Origin: Azonexus sp.
GTDB taxonomy: Bacteria; Pseudomonadota; Gammaproteobacteria; Burkholderiales; Rhodocyclaceae
DNA: 64,000 bases
Reading direction: 5' to 3'
Assembly: GCA_017983615.1 (NCBI GenBank)
Contig: JAGOBB010000013.1
Location: 1-64,000 of the forward strand
Part shown: positions 55,598 to 64,000 of the stretch, piece after piece
Layout of the letters: every line of letters begins with the position of its first letter
Numbering within the stretch: position 1 is the first letter of the stretch
Translations under genes and position numbers: made by a program
Notes under the pieces: model-generated
Database searches by the model: none
Seen by the model: the letters and a program-made list of their open reading frames with translations, nothing else
Told to the model about the DNA's origin: nothing

Positions 55598-56953
55598 ATG
55601 CTCGATAACCTGACCAATCGCCTTGCCCGCGTCATGAAGACGCTGAAGGGCGAAGCGCGCCTGACCGAAACCAATATTGCCGATGCGCTGCGTGAAGTGC
55701 GGATGGCTCTGCTGGAGGCCGATGTGGCCTTGCCGGTGGTCAAGGAATTCATTGCTGCGGTCAAGGAAAAGGCGGTCGGTGAAGAGGTCATCGGTTCGCT
55801 TAGCCCGGGGCAGGCGCTGATCGGTGTCGTCCATGCCGAACTTACCAAGATCATGGGCGCCGCCCACGAGGGCATCAATTTCAATACTCAGCCGCCGGCC
55901 ATCGTGCTGATGGCCGGTTTGCAAGGCGCCGGCAAGACGACGACGGTCGGCAAGCTGGGCAAGTTCCTGAAGGAAAACCACAAGAAGAAGGTGCTGGTGG
56001 TTTCCTGCGACGTCTATCGTCCGGCGGCTATCGAGCAGTTGAAGTCGGTGGCTGGCCAGGCCGGGGTCGATTTCTTCCCGTCGGCGGTCGGCGAGAAGCC
56101 GGAGGCCATCGCCACCGCGGCGATCGACTGGGCCAAGCGCCATTACCACGACGTGCTGCTGGTCGATACGGCCGGTCGTCTGGCCATTGACGAAGAGATG
56201 ATGGCCGAAATCAAGCGCCTGCATGCGGCGATCAACCCGATCGAAACGCTGTTCGTCGTCGATGCGATGCTGGGCCAGGATGCGGTCAATACCGCCAAAG
56301 CCTTCAACGAGGCCTTGCCGCTGACCGGTGTCGTGCTGACCAAGCTGGACGGCGATGCGCGTGGCGGGGCGGCGCTTTCGGTGCGTCACATCACCGGCAA
56401 GCCGATCAAGTTCGCCGGCGTCGGCGAAAAGCTGACTGGTCTAGAAGCCTTCCATCCCGAGCGGATGGCCTCGCGCATCCTGGGTATGGGCGACGTCCTG
56501 TCGCTGATTGAGGAGGCGCGCAAGGGGCTGGACGAGGAAAAGGCGGTCGCCTTCGCCAAGAAGTTGAAGTCCGGCAAGAGCTTCGATCTCAACGACTTCA
56601 AGGACCAGATGGCGCAGATGCGCAGCATGGGCGGCCTGTCGGCGCTGATGGACAAAATGCCGGCGCAGATTGCCCAGGCTGCCGGTCAGTTGCCGGCTGG
56701 CGCCGAGAACAAGATGGTTGGCCGCGTCGAAGGCATCATCAATTCGATGACGCCGGCCGAGCGCGCCAAGCCGGAGTTGATCAAGGCCAGCCGCAAGCGC
56801 CGCATCGCCACGGGCGCTGGGGTGCAGGTGCAGGATGTGAATCGCCTGCTCAACCAGTTCGAGCAGATGCAGAAGATGATGAAGCAGTTCAGCAAGGGCG
56901 GCATCGGCAAACTGATGCGCGGCATGAAGGGCATGATGCCGGGTATGCGCTGA
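55598..56953 (+). CDS. ffh: Signal recognition particle GTPase Ffh
   Basis: Binds signal sequences and 4.5S RNA to target membrane proteins. The 451-residue protein has an N domain, G1 GLQGAGKTTTVGKL (about residues 107-120), G3 DTAGRLAIDEEM, G4 TKLDGDARGG and a methionine-rich M domain (KMMKQFSKGGIGKLMRGMKG). ATG at 55598 was chosen. A dispersed repeat lies 32 bp after the stop. Confidence 0.97.
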   Translation: MLDNLTNRLARVMKTLKGEARLTETNIADALREVRMALLEADVALPVVKEFIAAVKEKAVGEEVIGSLSPGQALIGVVHAELTKIMGAAHEGINFNTQPPAIVLMAGLQGAGKTTTVGKLGKFLKENHKKKVLVVSCDVYRPAAIEQLKSVAGQAGVDFFPSAVGEKPEAIATAAIDWAKRHYHDVLLVDTAGRLAIDEEMMAEIKRLHAAINPIETLFVVDAMLGQDAVNTAKAFNEALPLTGVVLTKLDGDARGGAALSVRHITGKPIKFAGVGEKLTGLEAFHPERMASRILGMGDVLSLIEEARKGLDEEKAVAFAKKLKSGKSFDLNDFKDQMAQMRSMGGLSALMDKMPAQIAQAAGQLPAGAENKMVGRVEGIINSMTPAERAKPELIKASRKRRIATGAGVQVQDVNRLLNQFEQMQKMMKQFSKGGIGKLMRGMKGMMPGMR

Positions 56954-56984
56954 TTTTCCGGTGAATCTGGCGCCGGCCGGGCAA

Positions 56985-56998
56985 ATGCTACGGTCGGC
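56985..56998 (+). repeat. Dispersed repeat, copy between ffh and the transglycosylase gene
   Basis: Exact ATGCTACGGTCGGC in the 70-bp gap between converging genes. It is followed by A tracts at 57002-57008 and 57013-57016, 11 bp apart, then a third run up to the transglycosylase stop. Confidence 0.92.
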
Positions 56999-57024
56999 GC
57001 CAAAAAAAGGCCAAAATCAAAAAA

Positions 57025-57636
57025 TCAGTTTCCGACCTGCGCCAGTCGGCCAGCCTTTTCGTAGCCCCATTGATTTTGCCAGGCGGCACGCACCATGTTC
57101 GGGTACTCGGGCTTGCCGAGGCTGCCGTTGTAGCGGCCGAGGGCGCGGAAAAGGTCGCCCTTCTCGATGTCCAGATAGTGGCGCAGGATGGTGCAGCCGT
57201 AGCGCAGATTGGTGCGCAGATCGAACAGCGAGTCCTCAGGGCGGCCGATGATCTTGACCCAGAAGGGCATGACCTGCATGTAGCCGCGGGCGCCCGCCGA
57301 TGACACGGCATATTTGCGAAAACCCGATTCGACCTGCATCAGACCGAGCACCAGTTGCGGGTCCAGTCCGGCCCGCGTCGCTTCGTAATGCACGCTGCGC
57401 AACAGGTCGATGCGGTATTCCCGGTTCGGGATGCGTTTCTCCAGCCGCGGCGACATCGCCGCCAGCCAGTCGACGGCCTCCATCGGCGTTTTGAATGAAC
57501 TGACCGCTGGCCGGGAGTCGGAAACCGCCTTGTGTAGCGCTGCCTGCGCACTGGCCGACAGCACTTCGTACTTCTGCGCGCCGGCGTAGGCCGCCGACGC
57601 GCCGCTCAACAGCAGGGCCGCAATCAGGCGGCGCAC
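57025..57636 (-). CDS. Lytic transglycosylase (SLT domain)
   Basis: A 203-residue exported protein. A signal peptide ([18 protein letters not shown]) precedes an SLT domain with [20 protein letters not shown] (catalytic glutamate in QVESGF), [17 protein letters not shown] and [14 protein letters not shown]. It cleaves peptidoglycan glycan strands. The start is GTG at 57634-57636 and overlaps the end of proS by 13 bp. Confidence 0.92.
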   Translation of the reverse strand: MRRLIAALLLSGASAAYAGAQKYEVLSASAQAALHKAVSDSRPAVSSFKTPMEAVDWLAAMSPRLEKRIPNREYRIDLLRSVHYEATRAGLDPQLVLGLMQVESGFRKYAVSSAGARGYMQVMPFWVKIIGRPEDSLFDLRTNLRYGCTILRHYLDIEKGDLFRALGRYNGSLGKPEYPNMVRAAWQNQWGYEKAGRLAQVGN

Positions 57637-59354
57637 AGCTTCCCTTGCAGAGTGGCCAGGATGTCTATCTGGGCGATCATCGTCGCCTCGGCATCGGTCC
57701 GTCCTTTGTACTCGAACTGACCGTCCTTCAGGCCACGCTCGCCAATCACCACGCGATGCGGGATACCGATCAGTTCCATGTCCGCGAACATGACGCCGGG
57801 GCGCTCGTTGCGGTCGTCGAGCACGACATCGACCCCGGCCTTCTTCAGGTCGGCGTAAAGCTGGTCGGCGGCGGCCTTGACCGCCTCGCTCTTGTGATAG
57901 CCCATCGGCACGATGCAGACTGCAAACGGCGCGATGGCCGGCGGCAGAATGATGCCCCGCTCGTCGTTGCCCTGTTCGATGGCGGCGCCGACGATGCGCG
58001 AGACACCGATGCCGTAACAGCCCATTTCCATGATCTGGCTCTTGCCGTTTTCGTCGAGATAGCTGCAGCCGAGGGCCTCGGCGTATTTTTGGCGCAACTG
58101 GAAAATGTGGCCGACTTCGATGCCGCGCAGGATTTCCAGCGTGCCCTGGCCGTCCGGCGAAGTGTCGCCGGCGACAACGTTGCGCAGATCGGCGACTTCC
58201 GGCTCAGGCAGGTCGCGGCCAAAATTGACACCGCTCAGGTGAAAGCCAGCCTCGTTGGCGCCGCAGACAAAATCGCTCATCACTGCAACGCTGCGGTCCG
58301 CGAAAATGGCCACTTTTTTGCCATCGACCGTAGCAGGGCCGATATAACCGGGCTTGCAGCCGAGGTGTTGCTCGACTTCGCCTTCCGTGGCGAAACGGAA
58401 GGGATTGATGGCGGCAATCTTGCTCGCCTTGATCTCGTTCAGTTCGTGGTCGCCGCGCAACAGCAGTAGCGCAAAGGTCGTGCTGCCGTCTTCCTTCTCG
58501 CTGATCACGGCAATCGATTTGACGATTTTATCCAAGCCTACACCAAGGCATTCTGCCACATCGACACACGCCATCTTGCCCGGCGTGGCGATCTTTTCCA
58601 TGGCTTTCGTCGCTGCTGCGCGCGGCGTGGCCGGCGCTATCGCTTCAGCCAGCTCGACATTGGCGGCGTAACCGGAATCCGGGCAGAAAGCGATGTCGTC
58701 CTCGCCGGAATCGGCCAGGACGTGGAACTCATGCGATCCCGTGCCGCCGATCGAGCCGGTGTCGGCCGCGACAGCGCGGAACTTCAGGCCGAGGCGGGTG
58801 AAGATGCGGCTGTACGTCTCGTACATGTTGCCGTACTCACGCTTCAGATCGTCGAACGAGGTGTGGAAGGAGTAGCCGTCTTTCATCAGGAACTCGCGGC
58901 CGCGCATGACGCCGAAACGGGGACGAATTTCGTCGCGGAACTTGGTCTGCACCTGATAGAGGTGAATCGGCAGTTGGCGATAGCTCTTCACATCGCGGCG
59001 TACGACGTCGGTGATCACTTCCTCATGCGTCGGCCCAATGACGAATTCGCGCTGGTGACGGTCCTTGAAGCGCAGCAGTTCCGGGCCGTATTGCTCCCAG
59101 CGGCCGGATTCCTGCCACAGTTCTGCCGGCTGAACGGCCGGCATCAGCAGTTCCAGTGCGCCGGCATTGTTCATTTCTTCGCGGACGATATTTTCGACCT
59201 TGCGGAGCACGCGCAAACCCAGCGGCATCCAGGTGTAAATGCCGGCGGCGGCGCGCTTGATGTAACCAGCGCGCAACATCATCTTCTGGCTGATGACCTC
59301 GGCGTCGCTCGGGGCTTCCTTGAGAGTGGTGAAAAAGAACTGCGAAGTACGCAT
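57624..59354 (-). CDS. proS: Prolyl-tRNA synthetase
   Basis: Charges tRNA-Pro. It is a 576-residue bacterial-type class II enzyme with motif 1/2 ([20 protein letters not shown], then [20 protein letters not shown]), an INS editing domain in the middle (about residues 225-405) and a C-terminal anticodon domain. A variant of the dispersed repeat encodes ATVDGKK in the editing domain. It is divergent from rppH. Confidence 0.97.
   Translation of the reverse strand: MRTSQFFFTTLKEAPSDAEVISQKMMLRAGYIKRAAAGIYTWMPLGLRVLRKVENIVREEMNNAGALELLMPAVQPAELWQESGRWEQYGPELLRFKDRHQREFVIGPTHEEVITDVVRRDVKSYRQLPIHLYQVQTKFRDEIRPRFGVMRGREFLMKDGYSFHTSFDDLKREYGNMYETYSRIFTRLGLKFRAVAADTGSIGGTGSHEFHVLADSGEDDIAFCPDSGYAANVELAEAIAPATPRAAATKAMEKIATPGKMACVDVAECLGVGLDKIVKSIAVISEKEDGSTTFALLLLRGDHELNEIKASKIAAINPFRFATEGEVEQHLGCKPGYIGPATVDGKKVAIFADRSVAVMSDFVCGANEAGFHLSGVNFGRDLPEPEVADLRNVVAGDTSPDGQGTLEILRGIEVGHIFQLRQKYAEALGCSYLDENGKSQIMEMGCYGIGVSRIVGAAIEQGNDERGIILPPAIAPFAVCIVPMGYHKSEAVKAAADQLYADLKKAGVDVVLDDRNERPGVMFADMELIGIPHRVVIGERGLKDGQFEYKGRTDAEATMIAQIDILATLQGKLCAA
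58321..58335 (-). repeat. Dispersed repeat variant in proS
   Basis: TGCTACGGTCGATGG on the minus strand, followed by CAAAAAAG. It is identical over 15 bases to the copy at 24701. Confidence 0.6.
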
Positions 59355-59466
59355 GGGATGCTCTTGAATTCGTTGCGAAACCTCGATTTTACACGGTCCC
59401 GCTTCTTTGCATGTGAACGCCCTTTGTGAAAGAATTGCGCCAACTATTAATTTTTGCAGGATTTCT

Positions 59467-60018
59467 ATGCTCGATCGTGAAGGCTATCGCCCGAACGTCG
59501 GCATCATTCTTTGTAACGCCAGGAACGAGGTTTTCTGGGGCAAGCGCATACGGGAGCATTCCTGGCAGTTTCCGCAAGGTGGCATCAAGCGTGGCGAAAC
59601 GCCCGAAGAAGCCATGTTTCGCGAACTGCACGAAGAGGTCGGGCTGCTGCCCGAGCATGTGCGTATCCTCGGACGGACCAAGGGCTGGCTGCGTTACGAA
59701 GTGCCGACACACTGGATCAAGCGCGAATGGCGTGGATCCTACAAAGGCCAGAAGCAGATATGGTTCCTGCTGCGACTGGTCGGGCGCGACAGCGACGTCA
59801 GTCTGCGCGCGACCAGCAAGCCGGAATTCGATGCTTGGCGCTGGAACGACTATTGGGTGCCGCTCGACGCGGTGATCGAATTCAAGCGTGCCGTTTACGA
59901 GCAGGCGCTGAATGAACTGGTGCGTTTTCTCGATTTCGATCGTAAAGGCGCACGCCATAGAAAAGACGTTCATGAGCCCGCAACGGTCGAATTCCGTCCG
60001 GTTCAAGGTGAGGAATGA
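59467..60018 (+). CDS. rppH: RNA pyrophosphohydrolase RppH
   Basis: Removes pyrophosphate from mRNA 5' ends and so starts RNA decay. The 183-residue Nudix protein has the box [20 protein letters not shown] plus VGL near residue 38 and the family start [20 protein letters not shown] at 59467 was chosen inside a longer frame. It overlaps the next gene by 4 bp. Confidence 0.96.
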   Translation: MLDREGYRPNVGIILCNARNEVFWGKRIREHSWQFPQGGIKRGETPEEAMFRELHEEVGLLPEHVRILGRTKGWLRYEVPTHWIKREWRGSYKGQKQIWFLLRLVGRDSDVSLRATSKPEFDAWRWNDYWVPLDAVIEFKRAVYEQALNELVRFLDFDRKGARHRKDVHEPATVEFRPVQGEE

Positions 60019-60554
60019 GCATGCGGATGCTGCGTAGTTCGGTGTTATTCCTGCTTGTAGCGCTGGGGCAGGTCTCCATGGCACTGGCGGACTTCGAGGA
60101 AGACTACGAAACCAAGAAGTGGCAGGAAATGGAGGTTCAGCTTCCCGTGGCGCCAAAGCAGGAGACGTTGCTGCCGTTCTACGTCAGCGCGGCGACGAGC
60201 AATCGTTTCTATATCGACGGTGCGACCCTGAGCGTCGGCAGCGATGGTGTCGTTCGCTACGTTCTCGTCATCCTGTCAGCCGAGGGGGGGCGCAATGTCA
60301 CTTTTGAGGGCATGCGCTGCGAATCGAGGGAGCGCCGAATCTATGCCTCCGGCCGGTTGGATGGTTCATGGTCGAAGTCGCGCAAGAACGAGTGGGTGCG
60401 CATCCAGGACGTCTATGCCAACCGGCACCACGCCGCGCTCTTCCTCGATTATTTTTGTCCCGTCGGAGTGATCGTCAGCAATGCCGATGAAGCGCGTGCC
60501 GCCATCGTGCGTGGTGGGCATCGCGACGTCCAGCAATGGCTAAAGCAGCCGTGA
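60015..60554 (+). CDS. CNP1-like exported protein
   Basis: A 179-residue protein with a signal peptide ([20 protein letters not shown]) and the CNP1-like domain ([20 protein letters not shown], then [20 protein letters not shown]). The function is unknown; the family regularly sits between rppH and coq7 in betaproteobacteria. It overlaps rppH by 4 bp and coq7 by 19 bp. Confidence 0.88.
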   Translation: MSMRMLRSSVLFLLVALGQVSMALADFEEDYETKKWQEMEVQLPVAPKQETLLPFYVSAATSNRFYIDGATLSVGSDGVVRYVLVILSAEGGRNVTFEGMRCESRERRIYASGRLDGSWSKSRKNEWVRIQDVYANRHHAALFLDYFCPVGVIVSNADEARAAIVRGGHRDVQQWLKQP

Positions 60555-61174
60555 CCCCGGACAAAATAATCGTTGAATTCGACCGTGCCTTGCGTACGGT
60601 GTTTGCCTCGGCGCGTAGCGTTCGACCGGTTCCTGGTGACAAGCAACCCGAAGCTGGTCTCGATGCCGAGCAGAAACGTCATGTAGTTGGCCTGATGCGG
60701 GTTAATCATTGTGGTGAGATCTGTGCCCAGGCCCTTTATCAGGGGCAGGCGCTGACCTCGCGCGATCCGGCCATCAGGGAAGCGCTGCGCGGTGCGGCCG
60801 ACGAAGAGACCGAGCATCTCGCCTGGACAGAGCAGCGAATCGCCGAACTCGGGGGGCGGAAGAGTTTCCTGAACCCACTCTGGTACGTCGGGTCGCTAAC
60901 GCTTGGCCTGACGGCCGGGGTACTTGGCGACAAGTGGAATCTCGGGTTTCTGGCTGAAACCGAGCGTCAGGTCGAGGCCCATCTGGATAGTCATCTGCTC
61001 AGCTTGCCCGAGGGTGATCTGCGTTCGCGAGCTATCGTTGACCAGATGCGTCTGGATGAAATCCAGCATGCCGAGACGGCGGTCCGTCACGGGGCGGCGG
61101 AGCTGCCCGCGCCGGTCAAGGTGGCCATGAAAATGATGGCAAAAATCATGACGGGCGCGGCTTACCGCCTCTGA
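60536..61174 (+). CDS. coq7: Demethoxyubiquinol hydroxylase Coq7
   Basis: A di-iron hydroxylase of ubiquinone synthesis. The 212-residue protein has the iron ligands in [34 protein letters not shown] and [16 protein letters not shown]. Two hydrophobic stretches fit membrane association. This points to an aerobic ubiquinone-using organism, as expected for a betaproteobacterium. Confidence 0.96.
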   Translation: MAKAAVTPDKIIVEFDRALRTVFASARSVRPVPGDKQPEAGLDAEQKRHVVGLMRVNHCGEICAQALYQGQALTSRDPAIREALRGAADEETEHLAWTEQRIAELGGRKSFLNPLWYVGSLTLGLTAGVLGDKWNLGFLAETERQVEAHLDSHLLSLPEGDLRSRAIVDQMRLDEIQHAETAVRHGAAELPAPVKVAMKMMAKIMTGAAYRL

Positions 61175-61190
61175 ATTTCTCTACCGGCCC

Positions 61191-61619
61191 TCAGGCCTCC
61201 TCGACGATTTCGAAGTCGTAGGTAATCTCGGCAGTCTTGCCGATCATGATCGAGGCCGAGCAATACTTGTCTTTCGACAACTCGATGGCGCGCGCCACGG
61301 CATCCGGCTTGAGTTGCTTCCCCTTGACCCGGTAGTGGAAATGGATGTTCGTGAAGACCTTCGGGTCGCTGTCGGCGCGCTCGGCTTTCAGGCTGACATC
61401 ACAGGCGCTGACCTGGTGCCGCCCCTTTTTAAGGATCAATACCACATCGAAGGCTGAGCAGCCGCCAGTTCCAGCCAAGACCATTTCCATCGGGCGCAAC
61501 CCAATATTCCGTCCGCCGGCTTCAGGTGCGCCATCCATCACCACGGCGTGGCCGCTGCCGGTCTCCGCAACAAACGACATCCCGGCGTCGTCCCCCATCC
61601 ATCTCACGGTGCATTCCAT
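61191..61619 (-). CDS. OsmC-family peroxiredoxin-like protein
   Basis: A 142-residue protein. The two reactive cysteines are in LAGTGGCSAFDVVLILKKGR near residue 54 and DKYCSASIMIGKTAEITYDF near residue 119. It is close to the OsmC/YhfA group that reduces organic peroxides. It converges on coq7. Confidence 0.93.
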   Translation of the reverse strand: MECTVRWMGDDAGMSFVAETGSGHAVVMDGAPEAGGRNIGLRPMEMVLAGTGGCSAFDVVLILKKGRHQVSACDVSLKAERADSDPKVFTNIHFHYRVKGKQLKPDAVARAIELSKDKYCSASIMIGKTAEITYDFEIVEEA

Positions 61620-61901
61620 GCTGATCTCCTTGCAAGAGGGGGAATTCTAGCGGATATCGCTTGAATATGGCTGTGTCAGAAGGCAATGCTGCAGAGCAGC
61701 ATTGTTGGCTCATTGTCATCGGCAGTTTGGCTGGGGTCTTGGGCTTAACTGATCGTGAATTTATTGTCGAATGTCACTTAGTTCAATTAGTAATCAGTAA
61801 GTTGAAGTGAATAAATATTACTGATCCATAGATATTTTAATGGATGGTGCGATGCACAAATAACTCTTGCGAACATGAATGGCTTCGTGCACAATGCGAA
61901 G
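61620..61901. other. AT-rich gap without a gene
   Basis: No credible coding frame was found. A small perfect hairpin AATGCTGC/GCAGCATT lies near 61684-61702. The right half is AT-rich and leads into the small RNA candidate. Confidence 0.5.
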
Positions 61902-62012
61902 CGTACGAACTGCAGTGACTTATTAGCGATGAGTTCTTCGGTTCAGATTTGTCTCCTCCACCCTCCTCCTTTGGTGTGGATTTAACGCGGCTCTGCGAGC
62001 CGCGTTTTTTTT
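61902..62012 (+). ncRNA. Candidate small RNA with CU-rich anti-Shine-Dalgarno loop
   Basis: A promoter-like TTGCGA (61867-61872), 17 bp, CACAAT (61890-61895) lies ahead. The region has no frame with a ribosome site. It carries two CTCCTCC motifs (61953-61959 and 61964-61970), complementary to ribosome binding sites, inside a TCCACC/GGTGTGGA hairpin, and ends in a perfect terminator. C-rich exposed loops plus a terminator characterise regulators such as Xanthomonas sX13 or the Rhodobacter CcsR RNAs. No similarity to a known family is claimed. Confidence 0.45.
61984..62012 (+). terminator. Terminator without an upstream gene
   Basis: A perfect 10-bp stem AACGCGGCTC / GAGCCGCGTT with loop TGC is followed by eight T. 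The nearest plus-strand gene ends 800 bp upstream, and osmC lies between on the other strand, so the transcript it ends is unexplained without a small RNA. Confidence 0.88.
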
Positions 62013-62041
62013 GTCTATTTCTCGGCTGGGTGGAGAAAGCA

Positions 62042-62071
62042 TTGACAGTCGCTCGTAGAGTCGACTAGAAT
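62042..62071 (+). promoter_or_regulatory. Promoter of rplM-rpsI
   Basis: A perfect -35 TTGACA (62042-62047), an 18-bp spacer and TAGAAT (62066-62071) give a start near 62078, leaving a leader of about 44 bases before rplM. Confidence 0.8.
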
Positions 62072-62121
62072 CCGCGCCTTTCTCCAATCTGCGCCCAAAT
62101 TTTTCAGGACGGCACACTTAT

Positions 62122-62550
62122 ATGAAAACGTTTTCCGCCAAGCCACATGAGGTGAAGCGCGAGTGGTTTGTGGTAGACGCCACAGACAAGGTGCTCGGCC
62201 GCCTCGCTACCGAAATTGCTCGTCGCCTTCGCGGCAAGCACAAGGCCATCTATACGCCGCACGTTGATACCGGCGATTTCATCGTCGTCACCAATGTCGA
62301 CAAGCTCACCGTTACCGGTAACAAGGCCGAAGACAAGAAGTACTACCGCCACTCCGGTTATCCGGGCGGTATCTACGAAACCAACTTCAAGAAGATGCAG
62401 CAGCGTTTCCCGGGCCGCGCCCTGGAAACTGCCGTCAAGGGTATGCTGCCGAAGGGTCCGCTGGGCTACGCCATGCTGAAGAAGCTGAAGTGCTACGCCG
62501 GTGAACAGCATCCGCACACTGCCCAGCAGCCGAAGGCTCTGGAAATCTAA
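62122..62550 (+). CDS. rplM: 50S ribosomal protein L13
   Basis: A 142-residue protein with the L13 pattern [20 protein letters not shown] at the N-terminus and [13 protein letters not shown]-type text ([20 protein letters not shown]) near the end. It is followed after 9 bp by rpsI, the universal rplM-rpsI pair. Confidence 0.98.
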   Translation: MKTFSAKPHEVKREWFVVDATDKVLGRLATEIARRLRGKHKAIYTPHVDTGDFIVVTNVDKLTVTGNKAEDKKYYRHSGYPGGIYETNFKKMQQRFPGRALETAVKGMLPKGPLGYAMLKKLKCYAGEQHPHTAQQPKALEI

Positions 62551-62559
62551 GGGGTCATC

Positions 62560-62952
62560 ATGGCTGAAAGTTATTTCTACGGTACCGGTCGTCGCAAGAG
62601 CGCCGTTGCCCGTGTTTTCATGAAGCGTGGTTCCGGTGTCATCGTTGTTAACGGTAAGCCGGTCGATCAGTTCTTCTCTCGCGAAACCGGCCGCATGATC
62701 GTGCGTCAGCCGCTGGCGCTGGTTGAGCAACTGAGCGGCTTCGATATTAAGGTTAACGTGATCGGTGGCGGCGAGTCTGGCCAAGCCGGTGCTGTTCGCC
62801 ACGGTATTACCCGCGCCTTGATCGAATACGATGCAGCGCTGAAGCCGGCACTTTCCAAGGCTGGTTTCGTTACCCGCGATGCTCGCGAAGTTGAGCGTAA
62901 GAAAGTTGGCTTCCACAAGGCACGTCGCCGGAAGCAGTTCTCCAAGCGTTAA
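62560..62952 (+). CDS. rpsI: 30S ribosomal protein S9
   Basis: A 130-residue protein with [20 protein letters not shown] at the N-terminus and the basic C-terminal tail [16 protein letters not shown] that reaches the decoding P site. It is followed by a terminator. Confidence 0.98.
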   Translation: MAESYFYGTGRRKSAVARVFMKRGSGVIVVNGKPVDQFFSRETGRMIVRQPLALVEQLSGFDIKVNVIGGGESGQAGAVRHGITRALIEYDAALKPALSKAGFVTRDAREVERKKVGFHKARRRKQFSKR

Positions 62953-62971
62953 TTCGCTTCGAGCGCAGGAA

Positions 62972-62999
62972 AGGCCGCCTTTGGGCGGCTTTTTTGTTT
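62972..62999 (+). terminator. Terminator of rplM-rpsI
   Basis: The stem GCCGCC / GGCGGC with loop TTTG is followed by TTTTTT and a further T-rich stretch. Confidence 0.88.
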
Positions 63000-63042
63000 T
63001 CTGGGTGCGCGGTATCATGCGCCCTCCTTTGGGAGAGACTTC

Positions 63043-64000
63043 ATGATCAAAATTGGTATTGTGGGCGGTACCGGATACACCGGTGTCGAGCTACTTCGTT
63101 TGCTGGCCCAGCATCCGCAGGCGGAAATCGTGGCCATCACGTCACGGGGCGATGCCGGCGTGCCGGTCGCCGACATGTTTCCGAGCTTGCGCGGCCGAGT
63201 CGGACTGAAATTTGAAGACCCAGCCAAGGCCAATCTGGCGGCTTGCGATGTCGTCTTCTTCGCAACGCCGAATGGTATCGCGATGCAGCAGGCGCCGGCC
63301 TTGCTCGAGGCCGGTGTGCGAGTGATCGATCTGGCCGCTGATTTCCGGATCAAGGATATTGCCGAGTGGGAGAAGTGGTATAGCATGACCCATGCCTGCC
63401 CCGATTGGGTCGAGAAGGCCGTGTATGGGCTGCCGGAAGTGAATCGCGAGCAGATTCGCTCGGCTCGCCTGGTGGCCAATCCGGGTTGCTATCCGACTGC
63501 GGTTCAGTTGGGCTTCAAGCCTCTAGTGAGTGCCGGTCTTGTCGATTGTGGGTCATTGATTGCAGACGCCAAATCCGGCGTGTCGGGGGCGGGTCGTAAG
63601 GCAGAAACGCATATTCTGTTTGCCGAGGCTTCGGATAATTTCAAGGCGTACGGTGTTTCAGGGCATCGGCATCTGCCGGAGATCCGTCAGGGGCTGGCCG
63701 GTATGGCGGGCGCTGCGGTCGCTCTGACCTTTGTTCCCCATCTAACGCCGATGATTCGTGGCATTCATGCGACGCTCTATGCAAGGGTTCGGACGGAAGC
63801 TGATTTTCAGACCTTGTTCGAACAGGCTTACGCCAAAGAGCCGTTCGTCGATGTGCTGCCCGCGAAGTCTCATCCGGAGACGCGCTCGGTTCGATCGGCC
63901 AACACCTGTCGGATCGCCGTGCATCGTCCACAGGGCGGAGATACGCTGGTGGTCTTGTCGGTAATCGACAATCTGGTCAAGGGGGCGGCAGGCCAGGCCA
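63043..64000 (+). CDS. argC: N-acetyl-gamma-glutamyl-phosphate reductase (3' end off the window)
   Basis: Reduces N-acetylglutamyl phosphate, the step after ArgB in arginine synthesis. The visible 319 codons include the NADPH motif [20 protein letters not shown], the active-site cysteine in [15 protein letters not shown] (about residue 150) and [11 protein letters not shown]. The frame is open to the last base; little more than 20 residues should be missing. ATG at 63043 follows GGGAGAG. Confidence 0.97.
   Translation, partial: MIKIGIVGGTGYTGVELLRLLAQHPQAEIVAITSRGDAGVPVADMFPSLRGRVGLKFEDPAKANLAACDVVFFATPNGIAMQQAPALLEAGVRVIDLAADFRIKDIAEWEKWYSMTHACPDWVEKAVYGLPEVNREQIRSARLVANPGCYPTAVQLGFKPLVSAGLVDCGSLIADAKSGVSGAGRKAETHILFAEASDNFKAYGVSGHRHLPEIRQGLAGMAGAAVALTFVPHLTPMIRGIHATLYARVRTEADFQTLFEQAYAKEPFVDVLPAKSHPETRSVRSANTCRIAVHRPQGGDTLVVLSVIDNLVKGAAGQA

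Overview
The window reads as core chromosome of a betaproteobacterium, most likely Rhodocyclales (a Dechloromonas/Azonexus-like organism). The grounds are moderately high GC, betaproteobacterial gene orders (engB-hemB beside a cytochrome c4, rplM-rpsI-argC, proS-rppH-CNP1-coq7, a divergent ccsA/ffh pair, slmA near argB), a TRAP transporter and a type IV pilus export locus. This is inference from gene content; no database search was possible.

Layout. Positions 1-1466 are the right edge of an integrated element: a tyrosine integrase running off the left edge and a 3' fragment of a Met(CAT) tRNA as attachment site. From 1.7 to 16 kb come a SulP transporter with a small ribbon-helix-helix regulator, an AT-rich gap with DnaA boxes and an IHF site, metG, a response regulator, mrp, dcd, a large basic amino acid decarboxylase, and a thyA-pgi-folA cluster. 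From 16 to 24 kb lie mogA, yjgA, pmbA and a TRAP system whose two tandem binding proteins are separated from the dctQM membrane genes by dps. From 24 to 32 kb lie glyA-nrdR-ribD, a MoeB/ThiF protein and envC-ctpA. From 32 to 38 kb lie a probable persulfide-response operon (ArsR, rhodanese, glutaredoxin), secB, gpsA, comF and bioBC. From 38 to 46 kb lie msrQ, HDOD and CBS proteins, cytochrome c4, engB, hemB, slmA, argB and hsp20. From 45.5 to 55.5 kb a leftward block holds nudB, a barstar/secreted RNase pair, aspS, DUF502, FmdB, pilD-pilC-pilB, a CNNM-type protein and a cytochrome c assembly protein. From 55.6 to 64 kb lie ffh, a lytic transglycosylase, proS, rppH, coq7, osmC, a possible small RNA, rplM-rpsI and the start of argC.

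The most striking signal is a dispersed short repeat with core ATGCTACGGTCGGC. Nine copies match the 14-mer, one more matches the first 12 bases, and two share TGCTACGGTCGATGG. Copies lie on both strands, in genes (in at least five translation frames) and in gaps, and most are followed by A/T tracts about 10-11 bp apart. That layout resembles the uptake signal sequences of Pasteurellaceae. comF and pilBCD are in the same window, and comF itself carries a copy. A second repeat family is a roughly 75-95 bp TAGT-rich palindrome that supplies stop codons to adjacent genes.
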